Source: Virgibacillus salexigens | GTDB lineage: Bacteria > Bacillota > Bacilli > Bacillales > Amphibacillaceae | Assembly: GCF_014905415.1 (NCBI RefSeq) | Contig: NZ_BNEO01000006.1 | Coordinates: 62,001 to 126,000, forward strand | DNA length: 64,000 nt | Reading direction: 5' to 3' | In this document: positions 44,125 to 54,253 of the stretch, piece by piece | Position numbering within the stretch: the first letter of the stretch is position 1 | Layout of the letters: the number at the start of each line of letters is the position of its first letter | Program-made: the position numbers and the translations under genes | The notes under the pieces: generated by a model | Told to the model about the DNA's origin: nothing | Databases searched by the model: none | What the model saw: only the letters and a program-made list of their open reading frames with translations

Positions 44125-44258
44125 ACTGGTATCTCCTTTCCTTTTCCCTATTAATAGATAGAATACAAAATGTTTGTCTATGCTTTCATTTTATAGTGAA
44201 GGAACGTAACTGCAATTATCTTGTAAGTTAATCTAACAGAGTTTTTCATATAAACTAT

Positions 44259-44738
44259 TTACTTATCAAACAACCCTCTTCGAATGAAGTTTGCCGTAAT
44301 AGGCTTCCTCTCGATTTCACGTGACCAAACCGAAAGTTGTCCAATATGATGTATTTCATGTGCGATTATATGGCGCATTACCTCTCCATAATAAAATATT
44401 TCCTGTTCACCTTTCGCATTAACGTCTTCAAGTAATACCCATTCCAAATCACTTGTCCAATTCTCCACAAAATGGTTAACCTCTGGATGATAGTGGTCCG
44501 ATAGCTGCTTTACTTTATCCAAGCTCGCATAATCTAGCAAGGATGGTTCTATTGGCTCTGGTTTTCCTTGCAACAAGGCAATCCAACTATACTCTACATC
44601 TACAATATGCAGTAAAGTATGGAGTATATTTCCGATGCCACCCACCCTTCTCTTTAATAGCTCTTGTTCGGACAACGATTCACACCAGGTAAGCCACTCT
44701 TTCCGTACTTGCCAATTATATTCAAACAACTTCTTCAT
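44259..44738 (-). CDS. DinB-family protein
   Basis: A 159-residue four-helix DinB-superfamily protein with the metal-binding His pattern HTLLHIVDVE and HIIAHEIHHIGQL. AAGGAGG precedes the ATG. Substrate unknown; members include thiol transferases and nuclease-like proteins. One of three DinB-type genes in this window, one of them decayed. Confidence 0.82.
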   Translation of the reverse strand: MKKLFEYNWQVRKEWLTWCESLSEQELLKRRVGGIGNILHTLLHIVDVEYSWIALLQGKPEPIEPSLLDYASLDKVKQLSDHYHPEVNHFVENWTSDLEWVLLEDVNAKGEQEIFYYGEVMRHIIAHEIHHIGQLSVWSREIERKPITANFIRRGLFDK

Positions 44739-45505
44739 CCTATTTCCTCCTTATTTAAAAGCTCCACTACAAATTAAATTTAAAAAACCCTGTCAGATAT
44801 TCTTACAACATTACTGCATATAGGCCTTTAAACTCGTAAGATAAAGATACTTCCATAATCCTTTTCGATGGTTCCATTGTTTTTCACTCGGAAAAAGTCT
44901 GGTCCCAGAAAAGTGATACTATCCTAAATCCCCACTTGGGAGAAGAGATCCAGTCAAGTGTCCATTCTTGCTGGATCTCTTTATTTTTTGTTTTTTTATA
45001 TGCATCTGTTGATGATGTTTATTAAGCTGCGTTGACACGGCCATATTCATTTGACACAAAAATAGAATCTTCCTCCTTTACCATCTACTTATCCATTTTT
45101 GCGTGTTGTTATCATATAGTAATTGATTCCACCCCGTAAGCTAAAAATCCTTTAAAAAGATTCACGTGAAGTTGGAAAAGAAAGGAAACAAACTGCCACG
45201 AATGTTTCTTGACGGTATGAAATTCGTAAAGATCCTAACATGAATGTAATATGAACAACGGAGGAAGCCATGAAAATAATGGAGATATTTCCTTCATTTC
45301 TATGAAAATAGTTCCTTTTTTACTTTTATTTTTGATGTCATTTATTAAAATAATTTGTTATTTCTCCTTAATCACTATGTTATCTCACTGATATTTTTAT
45401 GTGATACATTACAGATAGTTAAAAAATATGATGGAATTTGTCGAATCATATTTCATTGATTTTTACTAGTTAGATAGTAGAGTTAATAAAGGCAAAGGAG
45501 GAATT
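44739..45505. other. 767-base intergenic region before the NlpC/P60 gene
   Basis: Holds an isolated terminator-like hairpin (44944-44990), a possible 11-codon frame MKIMEIFPSFL at 45270-45305 behind CGGAGGAAGCC, and long A/T-rich stretches. No protein-coding frame of convincing length. A small RNA ending at the hairpin is possible but unsupported by any promoter I can defend. Confidence 0.4.
44944..44990 (+). terminator. orphan terminator-like hairpin
   Basis: AGAGATCCAG plus CAAG pair with CTTG plus CTGGATCTCT (one bulge), followed by TTATTTTTTG. No plus-strand gene precedes it for several hundred bases. Confidence 0.65.
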
Positions 45506-46324
45506 ATGTTGGCACAGACCAATCACAAAGCAAGAAAATATGTACTTTCTACAGCATTTGTTACTTCCTTGGCTCTTACCCCTATTTTTAGCGGGAGTGT
45601 TTTTGCCAATGCAGGAGCTGGTGCTTCGGAAGGAGATTTAACCATTAGCGAGAGCAATATCCCTAATGTAGAACAGCAGGAAGATACTTCATCAAATGAG
45701 GCATCACTCATTCAGCGCGGGGATGTGAGTGAATCTGTAGAAGATGTACAAGCATTGCTACAAGACCAAGGCTATTATACATATACAGTTGACGGCATTT
45801 TTGGTCCAATAACCGAACAAGCGGTAAGAGATTATCAAGCAGATCAAGGTTTACAAGTTGATGGTATAGTAGGTCCAAATACTTCTGAAGCAATGGGATT
45901 ATCAGGAAGTGAATCTTCCACTGATCTAACGATTACAGAGTCTGGGGATAATTCTGATATTCAAGCTGATATCGTTGCTGCTGCAGAAAGTGTAATAGGA
46001 ACTCCTTATGTATGGGGAGGAACCACTACGGACGGAATGGACAGCAGTGGATTTATTAACTATGTGTTTGACCAAGTGGGTATTGATGTTTCACGTACAC
46101 ATAGTGAAATGTGGCAAAACGATGGTGTCCATGTAGATGCTCCAAGTGTTGGAGATGTTGTATTCTTTGAAGGTACCTATGAAACAGAAGGTGCATCTCA
46201 TAGTGGAATCTATATTGGCGATAATCAAATGATCCATGCTGGAAATGATGGGGTTAGCGTAGCAGATATCAGTATCGATTACTGGAAAAACCACTATATT
46301 GGCGCTAAGTCTATTACAGAATAA
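45506..46324 (+). CDS. secreted peptidoglycan-binding NlpC/P60-domain protein with Cys-to-Ser active site
   Basis: A 272-residue exported protein: signal peptide to about residue 35, a PG_binding_1 domain at about 68-130 (DVQALLQDQGYYTYTVDGIFGP), then an NlpC/P60 domain at about 150-272. The domain has TPYVWGGTTTDGMDSSGF, where active enzymes read DCSGF, so the nucleophile position is Ser180 (AGC). The downstream His is present (ASHSGIYIGD). It may be a wall-binding protein without endopeptidase activity. AAAGGAGG precedes the ATG; a strong terminator follows. Confidence 0.88.
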   Translation: MLAQTNHKARKYVLSTAFVTSLALTPIFSGSVFANAGAGASEGDLTISESNIPNVEQQEDTSSNEASLIQRGDVSESVEDVQALLQDQGYYTYTVDGIFGPITEQAVRDYQADQGLQVDGIVGPNTSEAMGLSGSESSTDLTITESGDNSDIQADIVAAAESVIGTPYVWGGTTTDGMDSSGFINYVFDQVGIDVSRTHSEMWQNDGVHVDAPSVGDVVFFEGTYETEGASHSGIYIGDNQMIHAGNDGVSVADISIDYWKNHYIGAKSITE

Positions 46325-46343
46325 TCGCCAATAAAAACATAAT

Positions 46344-46378
46344 AATACAAGTGCAAACGTGTTGCACTTGTATTTTTT
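46344..46378 (+). terminator. terminator of the NlpC/P60 gene
   Basis: AATACAAGTGCAA and TTGCACTTGTATT form a perfect 13-bp stem with a 5-base loop and TTTT. Confidence 0.9.
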
Positions 46379-46388
46379 CTTATTATTG

Positions 46389-46418
46389 AAAGCTGTCTAC
46401 GAATGTAGACAGCTTTCT
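46389..46418 (-). terminator. hairpin after the Gln-rich gene
   Basis: GAAAGCTGTCTAC and GTAGACAGCTTTC are perfect 13-base arms around a 4-base loop, ten bases past the Gln-rich gene. The following run is not U-rich, so termination may be weak. Confidence 0.55.
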
Positions 46419-46428
46419 ATCTAAATAA

Positions 46429-46695
46429 TTATTGTTGTTGATTTTGTTGAATTTGCTGTGCCTGCTGTTGAGCTTGTTGCAATTGCTGCTGCACCTGTTG
46501 GAAATTAGGATCCTGCTGTGCATTAGCTCCTGCTTGGTTTTGTGCATTTTGCAACGTTTGCTGCGCCTGCTGTAACTGCTGTTGAGCTTGTTGTAATTGT
46601 TGCGGATCTGCACTAGCTTGTGCCTGTTGAACAGCTTGTTGCGCTTGTTGTGCCTGTTGTTGTGCTTGTTGTAGCTGTTGGTTTTGTTGTGCCAC
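46429..46695 (-). CDS. Gln/Ala-rich low-complexity small protein
   Basis: An 88-residue protein made almost entirely of QQAQQ-type units; about half the residues are Gln, with Ala, and a central PQQLQQAQQ and NAQQDPNFQQ. It would form a long coiled coil or an insoluble Q-rich filament. The start is GTG at 46695 with AGGAGG eight bases upstream, which supports real translation. Because the DNA is repetitive, other frames are open too. Similar Gln-rich proteins occur among small spore proteins, but I recognise no family. Confidence 0.7.
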   Translation of the reverse strand: MAQQNQQLQQAQQQAQQAQQAVQQAQASADPQQLQQAQQQLQQAQQTLQNAQNQAGANAQQDPNFQQVQQQLQQAQQQAQQIQQNQQQ

Positions 46696-46872
46696 TATAA
46701 AAACCTCCTAGAAATTTTTGTTGCTTATGCAACTCATTCTTACCGTTTGCAATAATAGCATATTTATACATTAACTTTATATTTTTCTAATTTATACATC
46801 ATTTTACAAACTTAGAAGGTCCAAGATTAGAAAAAGTTAAGAGGTTAAGCTCATTAGAGGCTAATGTAACTC

Positions 46873-46913
46873 GTGTGTTATTTTATACCATTTATTGTAT
46901 TTTAATAACACAC
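46873..46913. repeat. inverted repeat in the 360-base gap
   Basis: GTGTGTTATT and AATAACACAC are perfect 10-base arms around a 21-base A/T-rich loop, without a U-run. The remainder of the gap between 46696 and 47058 shows nothing else definite. Confidence 0.4.
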
Positions 46914-47058
46914 CCATCTTATCCTTTACATTTCTATCCCCAAAATATTCCACATACGAATAGACTTGCTAGTTTTTCCTTTCTATGAAAACGGGTATGT
47001 AATAAGAAGAGATGATATTAGAATATCGATTCATCCATTCAAGGAGAGGATGACAACA

Positions 47059-47307
47059 ATGAAAAAACGAAAAAAAATCATGCGTGCCGTGAAATTTACA
47101 GGTGCAACTATTTTAATTATTGGTATTGCGATCTTTTTATATGGATTTTTCATCCATAAAGGAAGCTCTTTCACAGGAATTGGTATTGGAACAGTAATGG
47201 GAGCTGTATTTATCTTTATTATGGGAATCTTTTTTGTAGCTACAGAGGAAACATTGAAAGAACGATTTGTAAAACTGAAAACGAAAATCAAACGACCTAA
47301 AAAATAG
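47059..47307 (+). CDS. small membrane protein of unknown function
   Basis: An 82-residue protein with a basic N-terminus (MKKRKKIMRAVK), two hydrophobic helices (about 13-33 and 43-64) and a basic C-terminus (KLKTKIKRPKK). The start is ATG at 47059, nine bases after GGAGAGG; a closer ATG at 47050 would be too near. Not recognised. Confidence 0.65.
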   Translation: MKKRKKIMRAVKFTGATILIIGIAIFLYGFFIHKGSSFTGIGIGTVMGAVFIFIMGIFFVATEETLKERFVKLKTKIKRPKK

Positions 47308-47338
47308 AATCGTGTTTCCGATATTCTCTGGTTAACTC

Positions 47339-47370
47339 AAAAATCCTGCTGTAAACAGCAGGATTTTCTT
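47339..47370. terminator. shared terminator
   Basis: AAAAATCCTGCTG and CAGCAGGATTTT form a 12-bp stem between the convergent small membrane protein and GNAT genes. Confidence 0.85.
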
Positions 47371-47372
47371 TG

Positions 47373-47783
47373 CTAATTTATCTTAGCAAATGCTATAGCA
47401 CTACCCCTATCACAAGATTGAAAACCATTTTTCTCATAAAAATATCTTACATCAGGCGCCTCTTCAGTCAAAAGAACCTTTTGGCGTACATGTTGATACT
47501 TCTTCAAGATCATTTGCATTAATTGTGTGCCAATGCCTTGTTTCTGGTAGGCAGTTAATACTAGTAGGTCTTGAATATAAATAATGGTTAACCTATCTCC
47601 GATCGCACGAATTAGGCCAACTAACTGTTCCCCATCCCAAGCAGAAATCACTTCTTCTGATTGCAGTAAAGCTTGTTGAAGAAGAGGTATATCCTTCGTA
47701 TATGCCGTCCAATGTACATCATTATATAAACAAATTAATGGTTCTTTATCAATTGTTTTATCATGTTTATACGTTATAACCAA
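47373..47783 (-). CDS. GNAT-family N-acetyltransferase
   Basis: A 136-residue acetyltransferase: IYIQDLLVLTAYQKQGIGTQLM contains the acetyl-CoA-binding QKQGIG loop, and YFYEKNGFQ is the usual last-helix motif. The start is TTG at 47783 with GAGGAGG upstream. Substrate unknown. Confidence 0.83.
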   Translation of the reverse strand: MVITYKHDKTIDKEPLICLYNDVHWTAYTKDIPLLQQALLQSEEVISAWDGEQLVGLIRAIGDRLTIIYIQDLLVLTAYQKQGIGTQLMQMILKKYQHVRQKVLLTEEAPDVRYFYEKNGFQSCDRGSAIAFAKIN

Positions 47784-47991
47784 TTTACATTCCTCCTCAA
47801 TTAGTTAGTTTGAAGAGTTTAATCGCAATTTTACCACAGTAGTCCCCCCTTCCATTAACGAATAATGATCAAAGGCTAATTCAATAAAAATTGACAGCTC
47901 ATTTACATAACAATACCACGCATAACCATATTTATTGCTCCTTTAACCATTCATAACTCATTGTACGATTAACCATTTGTAGGCTCCCGCC

Positions 47992-48459
47992 TTACTTCAG
48001 ACATTTTTTAATATCCATAATCGCTTGTAAGTGCATTCCTTCATGAAAAATCGTTCGAATTAAAACTTGCTCAATCGTTTTTACCCCCATATCGATAGGA
48101 GGGAATTCTACTCTAAGTCTTTGACCATATATTTTTTTGAGGATTGCAGGCTGGTTTTCAAGCAATGATATCAACGCTTGAATGTTGGGGTATCCGTGGT
48201 GAAATCACTGGGGGATGTCCCAAATCCAAACCAAGAATTAACTAGTGTTGTTGTTTCACTCTGTTCTTTTGTTAAAGCTTCAATCCAAAGAAATTGATCA
48301 AGATATATATGACCAAGATTCCAGCGGATATTGTTATTGAAATTTTCGGGTATGGCTTCAGCATCATCCCGGGTGACGTTTTCAGGTAACGGATAAAACA
48401 TCTGAACGATAAGTTTGTAACTGGTTAAATAATATCTCAGAACTTGTATCTGTTCCCAT
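47992..48459 (-). pseudogene. DinB-family gene with two frameshifts
   Basis: Starting at ATG 48459 (AAGGAG upstream) the minus strand reads ILFNQLQTYRSDVLS, then in another frame ENVTRDDAEAIPE...NNNIRWNLGHIYLDQF, then after a second shift near 48172 ISLLENQPAIL...TIFHEGMHLQAIMDIKK. Joined, these make a complete DinB protein of about 155 residues. Each shift is small, so sequencing error in homopolymers is an alternative. Confidence 0.75.
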
Positions 48460-48614
48460 GGACCTGAGCTCCTTCCTATATATTCAATGTTCGACAGTCC
48501 TACTTAATAACCCTTTATATCTTCAGTATCAATGTTTGTTACAAACAAAAAAAGGTGACCTTCTGCGGTCACTTCAATAAAATATATATCATTGCTATGA
48601 ATGATCCAACTAAC

Positions 48615-50153
48615 CTACGTGATTGGTGCTGGATTGAATAGGCTCAAGTCATTTTGAATCCCCCAATGCTCTGCCCAAGTTTGTTTACGGCCACTAGCTA
48701 CATCCAATATAAAATGGAAAAGTTCCCAGCCAACCTCTTCGATTGTAGCATCTCCAGTTGCAATTCGCCCCGCGTTGACATCTATTAAGTCATCCCATTG
48801 ATTCTTCAACGCATTCCGTGTAGATACCTTAATGACAGGTGCCATCGCTAATCCATAGGGTGTACCACGGCCTGTCGTAAACACTTGAAGGTGCATTCCA
48901 GATGCTAGCTGCAATGTCCCGCAGACAAAATCACTGGCAGGTGTAGCTGCGAAAATTAATCCTTTCTTTGTTGCCTTCTCTCCTGGTGCTACAACATCGG
49001 TGATTAGGCTGCTTCCTGATTTAGCAATCGATCCGAGAGACTTTTCAACGACATTAACAAGACCACCTTTTTTGTTTCCCGGGGAAGGATTTGCACTTCG
49101 ATCTGCCATCCCCTTTTGTAAATACGTATCATACCATTTCATTTCATCGATTAACGCTTGTCCAACCTCTTTATTAACAGCACGTGGAGTTAATAAATGG
49201 ACAGCGTCCCTAACTTCCGTCACTTCTGAAAACATTACGGTTGCACCAGCACGTACTAACAAATCTGCGGCGTATCCTACAGCAGGATTTGCCGTCACCC
49301 CAGAGAAAGCATCACTACCTCCGCACTGCAACCCCACCACTAAATCGGAAACTGGACAGGTGACTCTCTCTCGTTGGTTTAACTTTTGTAAGCGCTGATC
49401 TGCCATCTTCATAATGGCGTCTATCATCTTTGTAAATCCCTTTTGATCTTGCAAGGATAGAATGTTGAGCTGTTTGTCATCCGCTTGAATAAGCCGATCA
49501 GGCAATAGTTTTTCACATCCTAATCCTACAACCATGACTTCGCCTCCAAAGTTTGGATGGGTTGACATATTTTGAAGTGTGCGTATTGGAATCTCAGATT
49601 CGGGTGCATTAATGGCAACTCCACAACCATAATTGTGGTTAAGTGCTACTACATCATGAACATTCGAATATTTAGGTAACAATTCTTGTTTAATTTTTGC
49701 TACTGCATAATCTAAAACACCAACCACACATTGAACACTTGTTGTAATTCCGAGGATATTTTTAATTCCAGCGCTTTCATTATTATTGCGATATCCTTCG
49801 AATGTATAGCCTTCTAAGGGAGGTTGTTCTTCAAGTTTCCTTGTTGCGATTGGCAAATCATCTAGTTTAGGAGGAGACGGCAACCTAACCAAGGTTTCCT
49901 TTACCCAACTTCCTTTTTTAATAGAGACTGCTGCATAGCCAATTATTTCTCCGTAACGAACAATCGCTTCATCTTTATCTAAATCGGTCAAAGCTACTTT
50001 GTGTCCTTCCGGTATAAACTCTTGGATTCGAGATCCATTAAAGAGTGCAGCTCCTTCTTTTACCCCTCTTGGATTTACAATTGTCGCAACATTATCTTTA
50101 TCATTCAACCTAATATAAAGCGTTGTTTCTTTTTTTAAATTATTTAATGACAT
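48615..50153 (-). CDS. garD: galactarate/altronate dehydratase family (GarD/UxaA)
   Basis: Dehydrates galactarate (or altronate) to 5-dehydro-4-deoxy-glucarate. The 512-residue protein has an N-terminal SAF domain (about residues 10-80) and a C-terminal catalytic domain with [34 protein letters not shown] and the late FTTGRGTP; the cysteines bind the catalytic iron. Neighbouring glucarate dehydratase, KDG dehydratase and semialdehyde dehydrogenase favour galactarate over altronate. Last gene of the operon. Confidence 0.88.
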   Translation of the reverse strand: MSLNNLKKETTLYIRLNDKDNVATIVNPRGVKEGAALFNGSRIQEFIPEGHKVALTDLDKDEAIVRYGEIIGYAAVSIKKGSWVKETLVRLPSPPKLDDLPIATRKLEEQPPLEGYTFEGYRNNNESAGIKNILGITTSVQCVVGVLDYAVAKIKQELLPKYSNVHDVVALNHNYGCGVAINAPESEIPIRTLQNMSTHPNFGGEVMVVGLGCEKLLPDRLIQADDKQLNILSLQDQKGFTKMIDAIMKMADQRLQKLNQRERVTCPVSDLVVGLQCGGSDAFSGVTANPAVGYAADLLVRAGATVMFSEVTEVRDAVHLLTPRAVNKEVGQALIDEMKWYDTYLQKGMADRSANPSPGNKKGGLVNVVEKSLGSIAKSGSSLITDVVAPGEKATKKGLIFAATPASDFVCGTLQLASGMHLQVFTTGRGTPYGLAMAPVIKVSTRNALKNQWDDLIDVNAGRIATGDATIEEVGWELFHFILDVASGRKQTWAEHWGIQNDLSLFNPAPIT

Positions 50154-50242
50154 GGCTAATTCACCCTTTCTAATTTAAAGCATTCCCTCTTTTATTTAGC
50201 AGGTACAATAATATACCTGTTCCATGTCTTAGTCTCATTTAA

Positions 50243-51313
50243 TCAGCGGATGGTGTCGTTCCGTTTTCCTTCATAATCTCGAATGTCCACCCCGCAATCA
50301 GCCCCTACTTTTTTGATATCATCATAGACTTCCTTTGATAAGTCGATGCCATTTTTACGTTTTGTTTGCTCCATCTTATGCTCAATTTCACCTGGAATGA
50401 ATATCTCATCGATTCCTTCAACTGCTGGCGATAATTTAATTTCATCAATCATTTGATTAATGCGTCGTTTAAATAATTTAGCTGGCATGAAGGTATTGAT
50501 ATCAATCAACTGAAAGAAATGCCCGACATTTTGTGGTTTATCAAAGTCACCATAAATATTCTTGATATGGGGGCCAAACCCTGCACCGGTTAGCACCCCA
50601 CTCATAATGTCAATCATCATTGCAATCCCATATCCTTTCGGCCCACCGAATGGCAAAACAGTCCCTTTGAGAGCAGAATTAGAATCAGTGGTCGGCTGAC
50701 CTTTATTATCAATCGCCCACCCAGTTGGTATATCTGTTCCGTTCTGAGCAGCCATAATGATTTTCCCTCTTGCAACTACACTCGTTGCCATATCCAATAT
50801 GATTGGTTCTTTCTTGCCTGTAGGAATTGCAAAGGTATATGGATTGGTCCCAAAGTACGGTCGGACCCCACCCCAAGGAGCCATTGTTGAAGGTGCATTT
50901 GACATTGCAAAAGTTATCATATCTTCTTCAACACCTTGTTTTACAAAATACGCTCCAGCACCAAAATGGCTTGATCTAGTAACACCTATATGAACCCCAC
51001 CGTTTTTCTTTGCTTTTTCAATGCCGATTTCGATTGTTTTTTGCCCAATTACTTGACCCATCCCATCGTCCCCATCAACCAAAAGAGTTGAATTATTATC
51101 TTGGATCACCTTGATATTTGGACGAGGATTCACCGCACCTTCTTTCAAACGCTTCACATAAATCGGAACTCTCGTGACTCCATGAGAGTCCACACCTCTC
51201 AAGTTAGCAGCAACCAGACTATCTGCAACCGTATGACTATCTTTTGACGATAATCCGACTGTTTTAAAAATATTTTCCACATAGTGAATTAATTGGTCCT
51301 TATTAAAATTCAA
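50243..51313 (-). CDS. Ldh2-family NAD(P)-dependent dehydrogenase
   Basis: A 356-residue malate/L-lactate/sulfolactate dehydrogenase-type enzyme (Ldh2/YlbC/AllD family), not related to classical LDH. Family segments include LRGVDSHGVTRVPIY, SSHFGAGAYF, AMSNAPSTMAPWGG and LPFGGPKGYGIAMMIDI. It lies between garD and gudD on the same strand. Its place suggests oxidation or reduction of a hydroxy/keto acid connected to aldarate use, but the reaction is unknown. Confidence 0.85.
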   Translation of the reverse strand: MNFNKDQLIHYVENIFKTVGLSSKDSHTVADSLVAANLRGVDSHGVTRVPIYVKRLKEGAVNPRPNIKVIQDNNSTLLVDGDDGMGQVIGQKTIEIGIEKAKKNGGVHIGVTRSSHFGAGAYFVKQGVEEDMITFAMSNAPSTMAPWGGVRPYFGTNPYTFAIPTGKKEPIILDMATSVVARGKIIMAAQNGTDIPTGWAIDNKGQPTTDSNSALKGTVLPFGGPKGYGIAMMIDIMSGVLTGAGFGPHIKNIYGDFDKPQNVGHFFQLIDINTFMPAKLFKRRINQMIDEIKLSPAVEGIDEIFIPGEIEHKMEQTKRKNGIDLSKEVYDDIKKVGADCGVDIRDYEGKRNDTIR

Positions 51314-51351
51314 AATGAAGCCCTCCGTATTTCATATTCAGTCATCTGACA

Positions 51352-52692
51352 TTATCTAACCATGCTAGGACGCTTTGGGTCATACTCCCAACTAGGAATG
51401 AGGTATTGCATTGCAACAGAATCATCTCTAGTATCCAACTTCATTTCATCATGAAGCCTATGTGCATTCTTTATTTGTTGCATATCTACCTCTACTCCAA
51501 GTCCTGGCTTGTTTGGAACAGTCACATGGCCTCCTGAAATACGAAAAGGCTCCTTTGTAAGGCGTTGACCATCCTGCCAGATCCAATGTGTATCAATTGC
51601 TGTTATCTTACCCGGAGCTGCTGCTGCGACATGCGTAAACATTGCTAATGAAATATCAAAGTGGTTATTAGAATGAGAACCCCAGGTTAATCCCCAATCA
51701 TTACAAATTTGGGCAATCCGTACCGATCCTTGCATCGTCCAAAAATGTGGATCGGCAAGCGGGATATCAATAGAATTTAACTGAATCGCATGTCCCATTT
51801 GCCGCCAATCAGTGGCAATCATATTCGTTGCAGTCGGTAATCCTGTATACCGTTTAAATTCCGCCATTACCTCTCTTGCGGAATAACCGTTCTCCCCACC
51901 ACACGGGTCTTCTGCATAAGCCAATATTCCATCTAGATCCCTGCATAAGTCAATTGCTTCCTTAAGCGACCACGCTCCATTGGGATCAAGCGTTATACGA
52001 GCATCAGGAAAACACTCGGCCAATGCACGAACTGCTTTCATCTCTTCTTTTCCATCTAATACACCACCTTTTAACTTAAAATCCTTGAATCCATATCGTT
52101 TTTCAGCAGCTGTAGCCAAATTGACGATCGCCTCCGGTGTCAATGCTTCTTCATGACGGAGTCGTAGCCACTCTTCTTCTTCATCCCTTGCGCCGATATA
52201 TGGCAGATCCGTTTTATTTCGATCTCCTATGTAAAATAAATAACCTAACATTTTTACTTTATCTCGTTGTTGGCCTTCTCCTAACAATGCAGCGACTGGT
52301 ACGTTGAGATGCTTGCCTAGCAAATCAAGTAAAGCTGCCTCTAATGCCGTTACAGCGTGAATTGTAATACGTAAATCAAATGTTTGTTCCCCTCTGCCGT
52401 AGACGTCCCGCTCAGCAAACGACTCTTTTACCTTCTTGAGCAAATTATTATAATTACCGATTGAGCTTCCAATAACCAACTTCTCTGTATCTTTTAATGT
52501 TTTACGAATCCCTTTACCTCCGGGAACTTCTCCAACCCCTACATTACCGGCGCTATCTTTCAGGATAACAATGTTCCTTGTAAAAAATGGACCATGTGCC
52601 CCGCTAAGATTTAACAGCATACTATCATGCCCTGCAACAGGGATAACAGACATTTCCTCGATGGTAGGAGTCATCTGCATTACCGAATTCAT
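51352..52692 (-). CDS. gudD: glucarate dehydratase
   Basis: Enolase-superfamily enzyme that converts D-glucarate to 5-dehydro-4-deoxy-D-glucarate. The 446 residues match Gud[11 protein letters not shown] carries the catalytic KxK pair, [11 protein letters not shown] and AEDPCG give metal ligands, and [16 protein letters not shown] contains the catalytic His. GGAGAGG precedes the ATG. Shares its product with GarD and feeds KDG dehydratase in the same operon. Confidence 0.93.
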   Translation of the reverse strand: MNSVMQMTPTIEEMSVIPVAGHDSMLLNLSGAHGPFFTRNIVILKDSAGNVGVGEVPGGKGIRKTLKDTEKLVIGSSIGNYNNLLKKVKESFAERDVYGRGEQTFDLRITIHAVTALEAALLDLLGKHLNVPVAALLGEGQQRDKVKMLGYLFYIGDRNKTDLPYIGARDEEEEWLRLRHEEALTPEAIVNLATAAEKRYGFKDFKLKGGVLDGKEEMKAVRALAECFPDARITLDPNGAWSLKEAIDLCRDLDGILAYAEDPCGGENGYSAREVMAEFKRYTGLPTATNMIATDWRQMGHAIQLNSIDIPLADPHFWTMQGSVRIAQICNDWGLTWGSHSNNHFDISLAMFTHVAAAAPGKITAIDTHWIWQDGQRLTKEPFRISGGHVTVPNKPGLGVEVDMQQIKNAHRLHDEMKLDTRDDSVAMQYLIPSWEYDPKRPSMVR

Positions 52693-52744
52693 TCAATCCT
52701 CTCCAATCTTTCCAAGTAAAATCAGTTTCCTTCATTTCTTTGCG

Positions 52745-54238
52745 TTAGATGGCAGTAGATTTTTTTGTTCTTCGGTTATCCACGATCGCATAGATGATCG
52801 AAACAGCAATTAAGAGCCATAATCCCAATGCAATCGGGCCTTTCGTAAAAAAGATCGTTAAATCTCCTCCACTGCCTTTTAAACTATCAATAAAGTACTT
52901 TTCCAATTGACCTCCTAAAATGAAACCAATCAAGAATGGTGCAACTTGTATTCCAATTTTCATAAACACATATCCTGCCAAACCGAATAGTAGCAGTGTC
53001 CAAACATCAAACATGACACCATTGTTAATGGCATAAGAACCTACAACGCACATAACAATGATAATCGGATAAATGATATATTTCGGAATATAAATAATCT
53101 TTGCCATATATTTAATCGAGAAGAACATCAAGAAAAACATGATGATATTTGCCATGATAAGCGCATAGATAATGCCATCCCATAAATCAGGATTTGTCGG
53201 AATAAATAATGGACCTACTTGAATTCCCTGTAATAAAAATGCTCCGACCAAAACCGCGGTTGTACTGTCCCCAGGTATCCCTAACGATAACAAAGGGATC
53301 AATGCACCACCGATTAGACCATTATTAGCTGATTCACTTGCGATTAATCCTTCTGGTTCACCTGTACCTAACTTTTCAGGATGCTTCGAAAAGTTTTTTG
53401 CTTGTGAGTAAGAGGAAATTGAAGCAGCACTTCCACCAACCCCTGGCAGCATACCAATAAATGTACCGATGATCGAGGAACGAACCGTATTTATCAATTG
53501 ACCATTAAAAACTTTAAACGTGAAACGATTTTTCTTATCTTTTTTGAAGTCAAAATTCTGATGGGGCGAAGCTTTCATGCCTGTTTCAGATTCCTGAAGA
53601 ATTTGGGCAATTGCAAATAACCCGATCAATACTGGGAGAAGAGAAAAACCATAAACCAATTCTTCTTCAAATCCAGGGGGAATAAGTCTCATTTGATTGT
53701 TATCAGCAAACATCCCAATCAAACTCAAATACACACCGATGAATCCACTAAATATTCCTCCTAACAAGCTTCCTTTTGAAATCGATGCGATGACGGTCAG
53801 CGCAAAAACGATAATCAGGAATTTTTCAACGGATGAAAATTTTATTGCAACAGAAGCGAGCACTGGAGCAAAGAAATATAAAATGATCAAACTGAAAAAA
53901 CCACCAATAATCGATGCCGTTATCCCCACTTTCAATGCTTTTTCCCCTTCGCCTTTCTGAGTCATTGGATAACCATCAAACGTTGTAGTGAGAGATGAAG
54001 GCGTACCAGGAATGTTTAATAAGATCGCCGGGACTAGGCCGCCGCTTATCCCACCTACATACAAACCAATTAATAAAGCAATCGAGTCAACCAGGTCCAA
54101 TGTATATGTGATTGGCAGGAAAAGGGCAATCGCCATGGTTGCGGTCATTCCCGGAATTGATCCAAAAATAATTCCCATGAAAACACCTAGAAAACAGAGC
54201 AAAACTGATAGTGGGCTGATTATTTCAAACATATCCAT
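52745..54238 (-). CDS. tctA: tripartite tricarboxylate transporter, TctA subunit
   Basis: Large membrane subunit (497 residues, about eleven helices) of a TTT-type uptake system. The family signature GSIPGMTATMAIALFLPITY is at the N-terminus, with GMLPGVGGSAASI and SANNGLIGGALIPLLSLGIPGD in the middle. With TctB and TctC it is predicted to import an aldarate such as glucarate, replacing the GudP permease found in B. subtilis. AGGAGGGTGG precedes the ATG. Confidence 0.92.
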   Translation of the reverse strand: MDMFEIISPLSVLLCFLGVFMGIIFGSIPGMTATMAIALFLPITYTLDLVDSIALLIGLYVGGISGGLVPAILLNIPGTPSSLTTTFDGYPMTQKGEGEKALKVGITASIIGGFFSLIILYFFAPVLASVAIKFSSVEKFLIIVFALTVIASISKGSLLGGIFSGFIGVYLSLIGMFADNNQMRLIPPGFEEELVYGFSLLPVLIGLFAIAQILQESETGMKASPHQNFDFKKDKKNRFTFKVFNGQLINTVRSSIIGTFIGMLPGVGGSAASISSYSQAKNFSKHPEKLGTGEPEGLIASESANNGLIGGALIPLLSLGIPGDSTTAVLVGAFLLQGIQVGPLFIPTNPDLWDGIIYALIMANIIMFFLMFFSIKYMAKIIYIPKYIIYPIIIVMCVVGSYAINNGVMFDVWTLLLFGLAGYVFMKIGIQVAPFLIGFILGGQLEKYFIDSLKGSGGDLTIFFTKGPIALGLWLLIAVSIIYAIVDNRRTKKSTAI

Positions 54239-54253
54239 TGGATACCACCCTCC

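Noticed and set aside
45010-45065. Possible peptide SNEYGRVNAA on the minus strand
   Set aside because: Its GTG is 15 or more bases from the nearest GGAGG and it matches no family I know.
45270-45305. Small frame MKIMEIFPSFL with a good ribosome site
   Set aside because: Eleven codons in A/T-rich DNA, no terminator or regulated gene arrangement close by; noted under the gap but not called as a gene.
46383-46613. Alternative open frame rich in Asn/Ser/Arg within the Gln-rich gene
   Set aside because: The CAA/CAG repeat DNA keeps several frames open; only the Gln frame has a ribosome site and start at its beginning.
46873-46913. Terminator
   Set aside because: Good 10-bp stem but no U-run on either strand and no gene ending there, so listed only as an inverted repeat.
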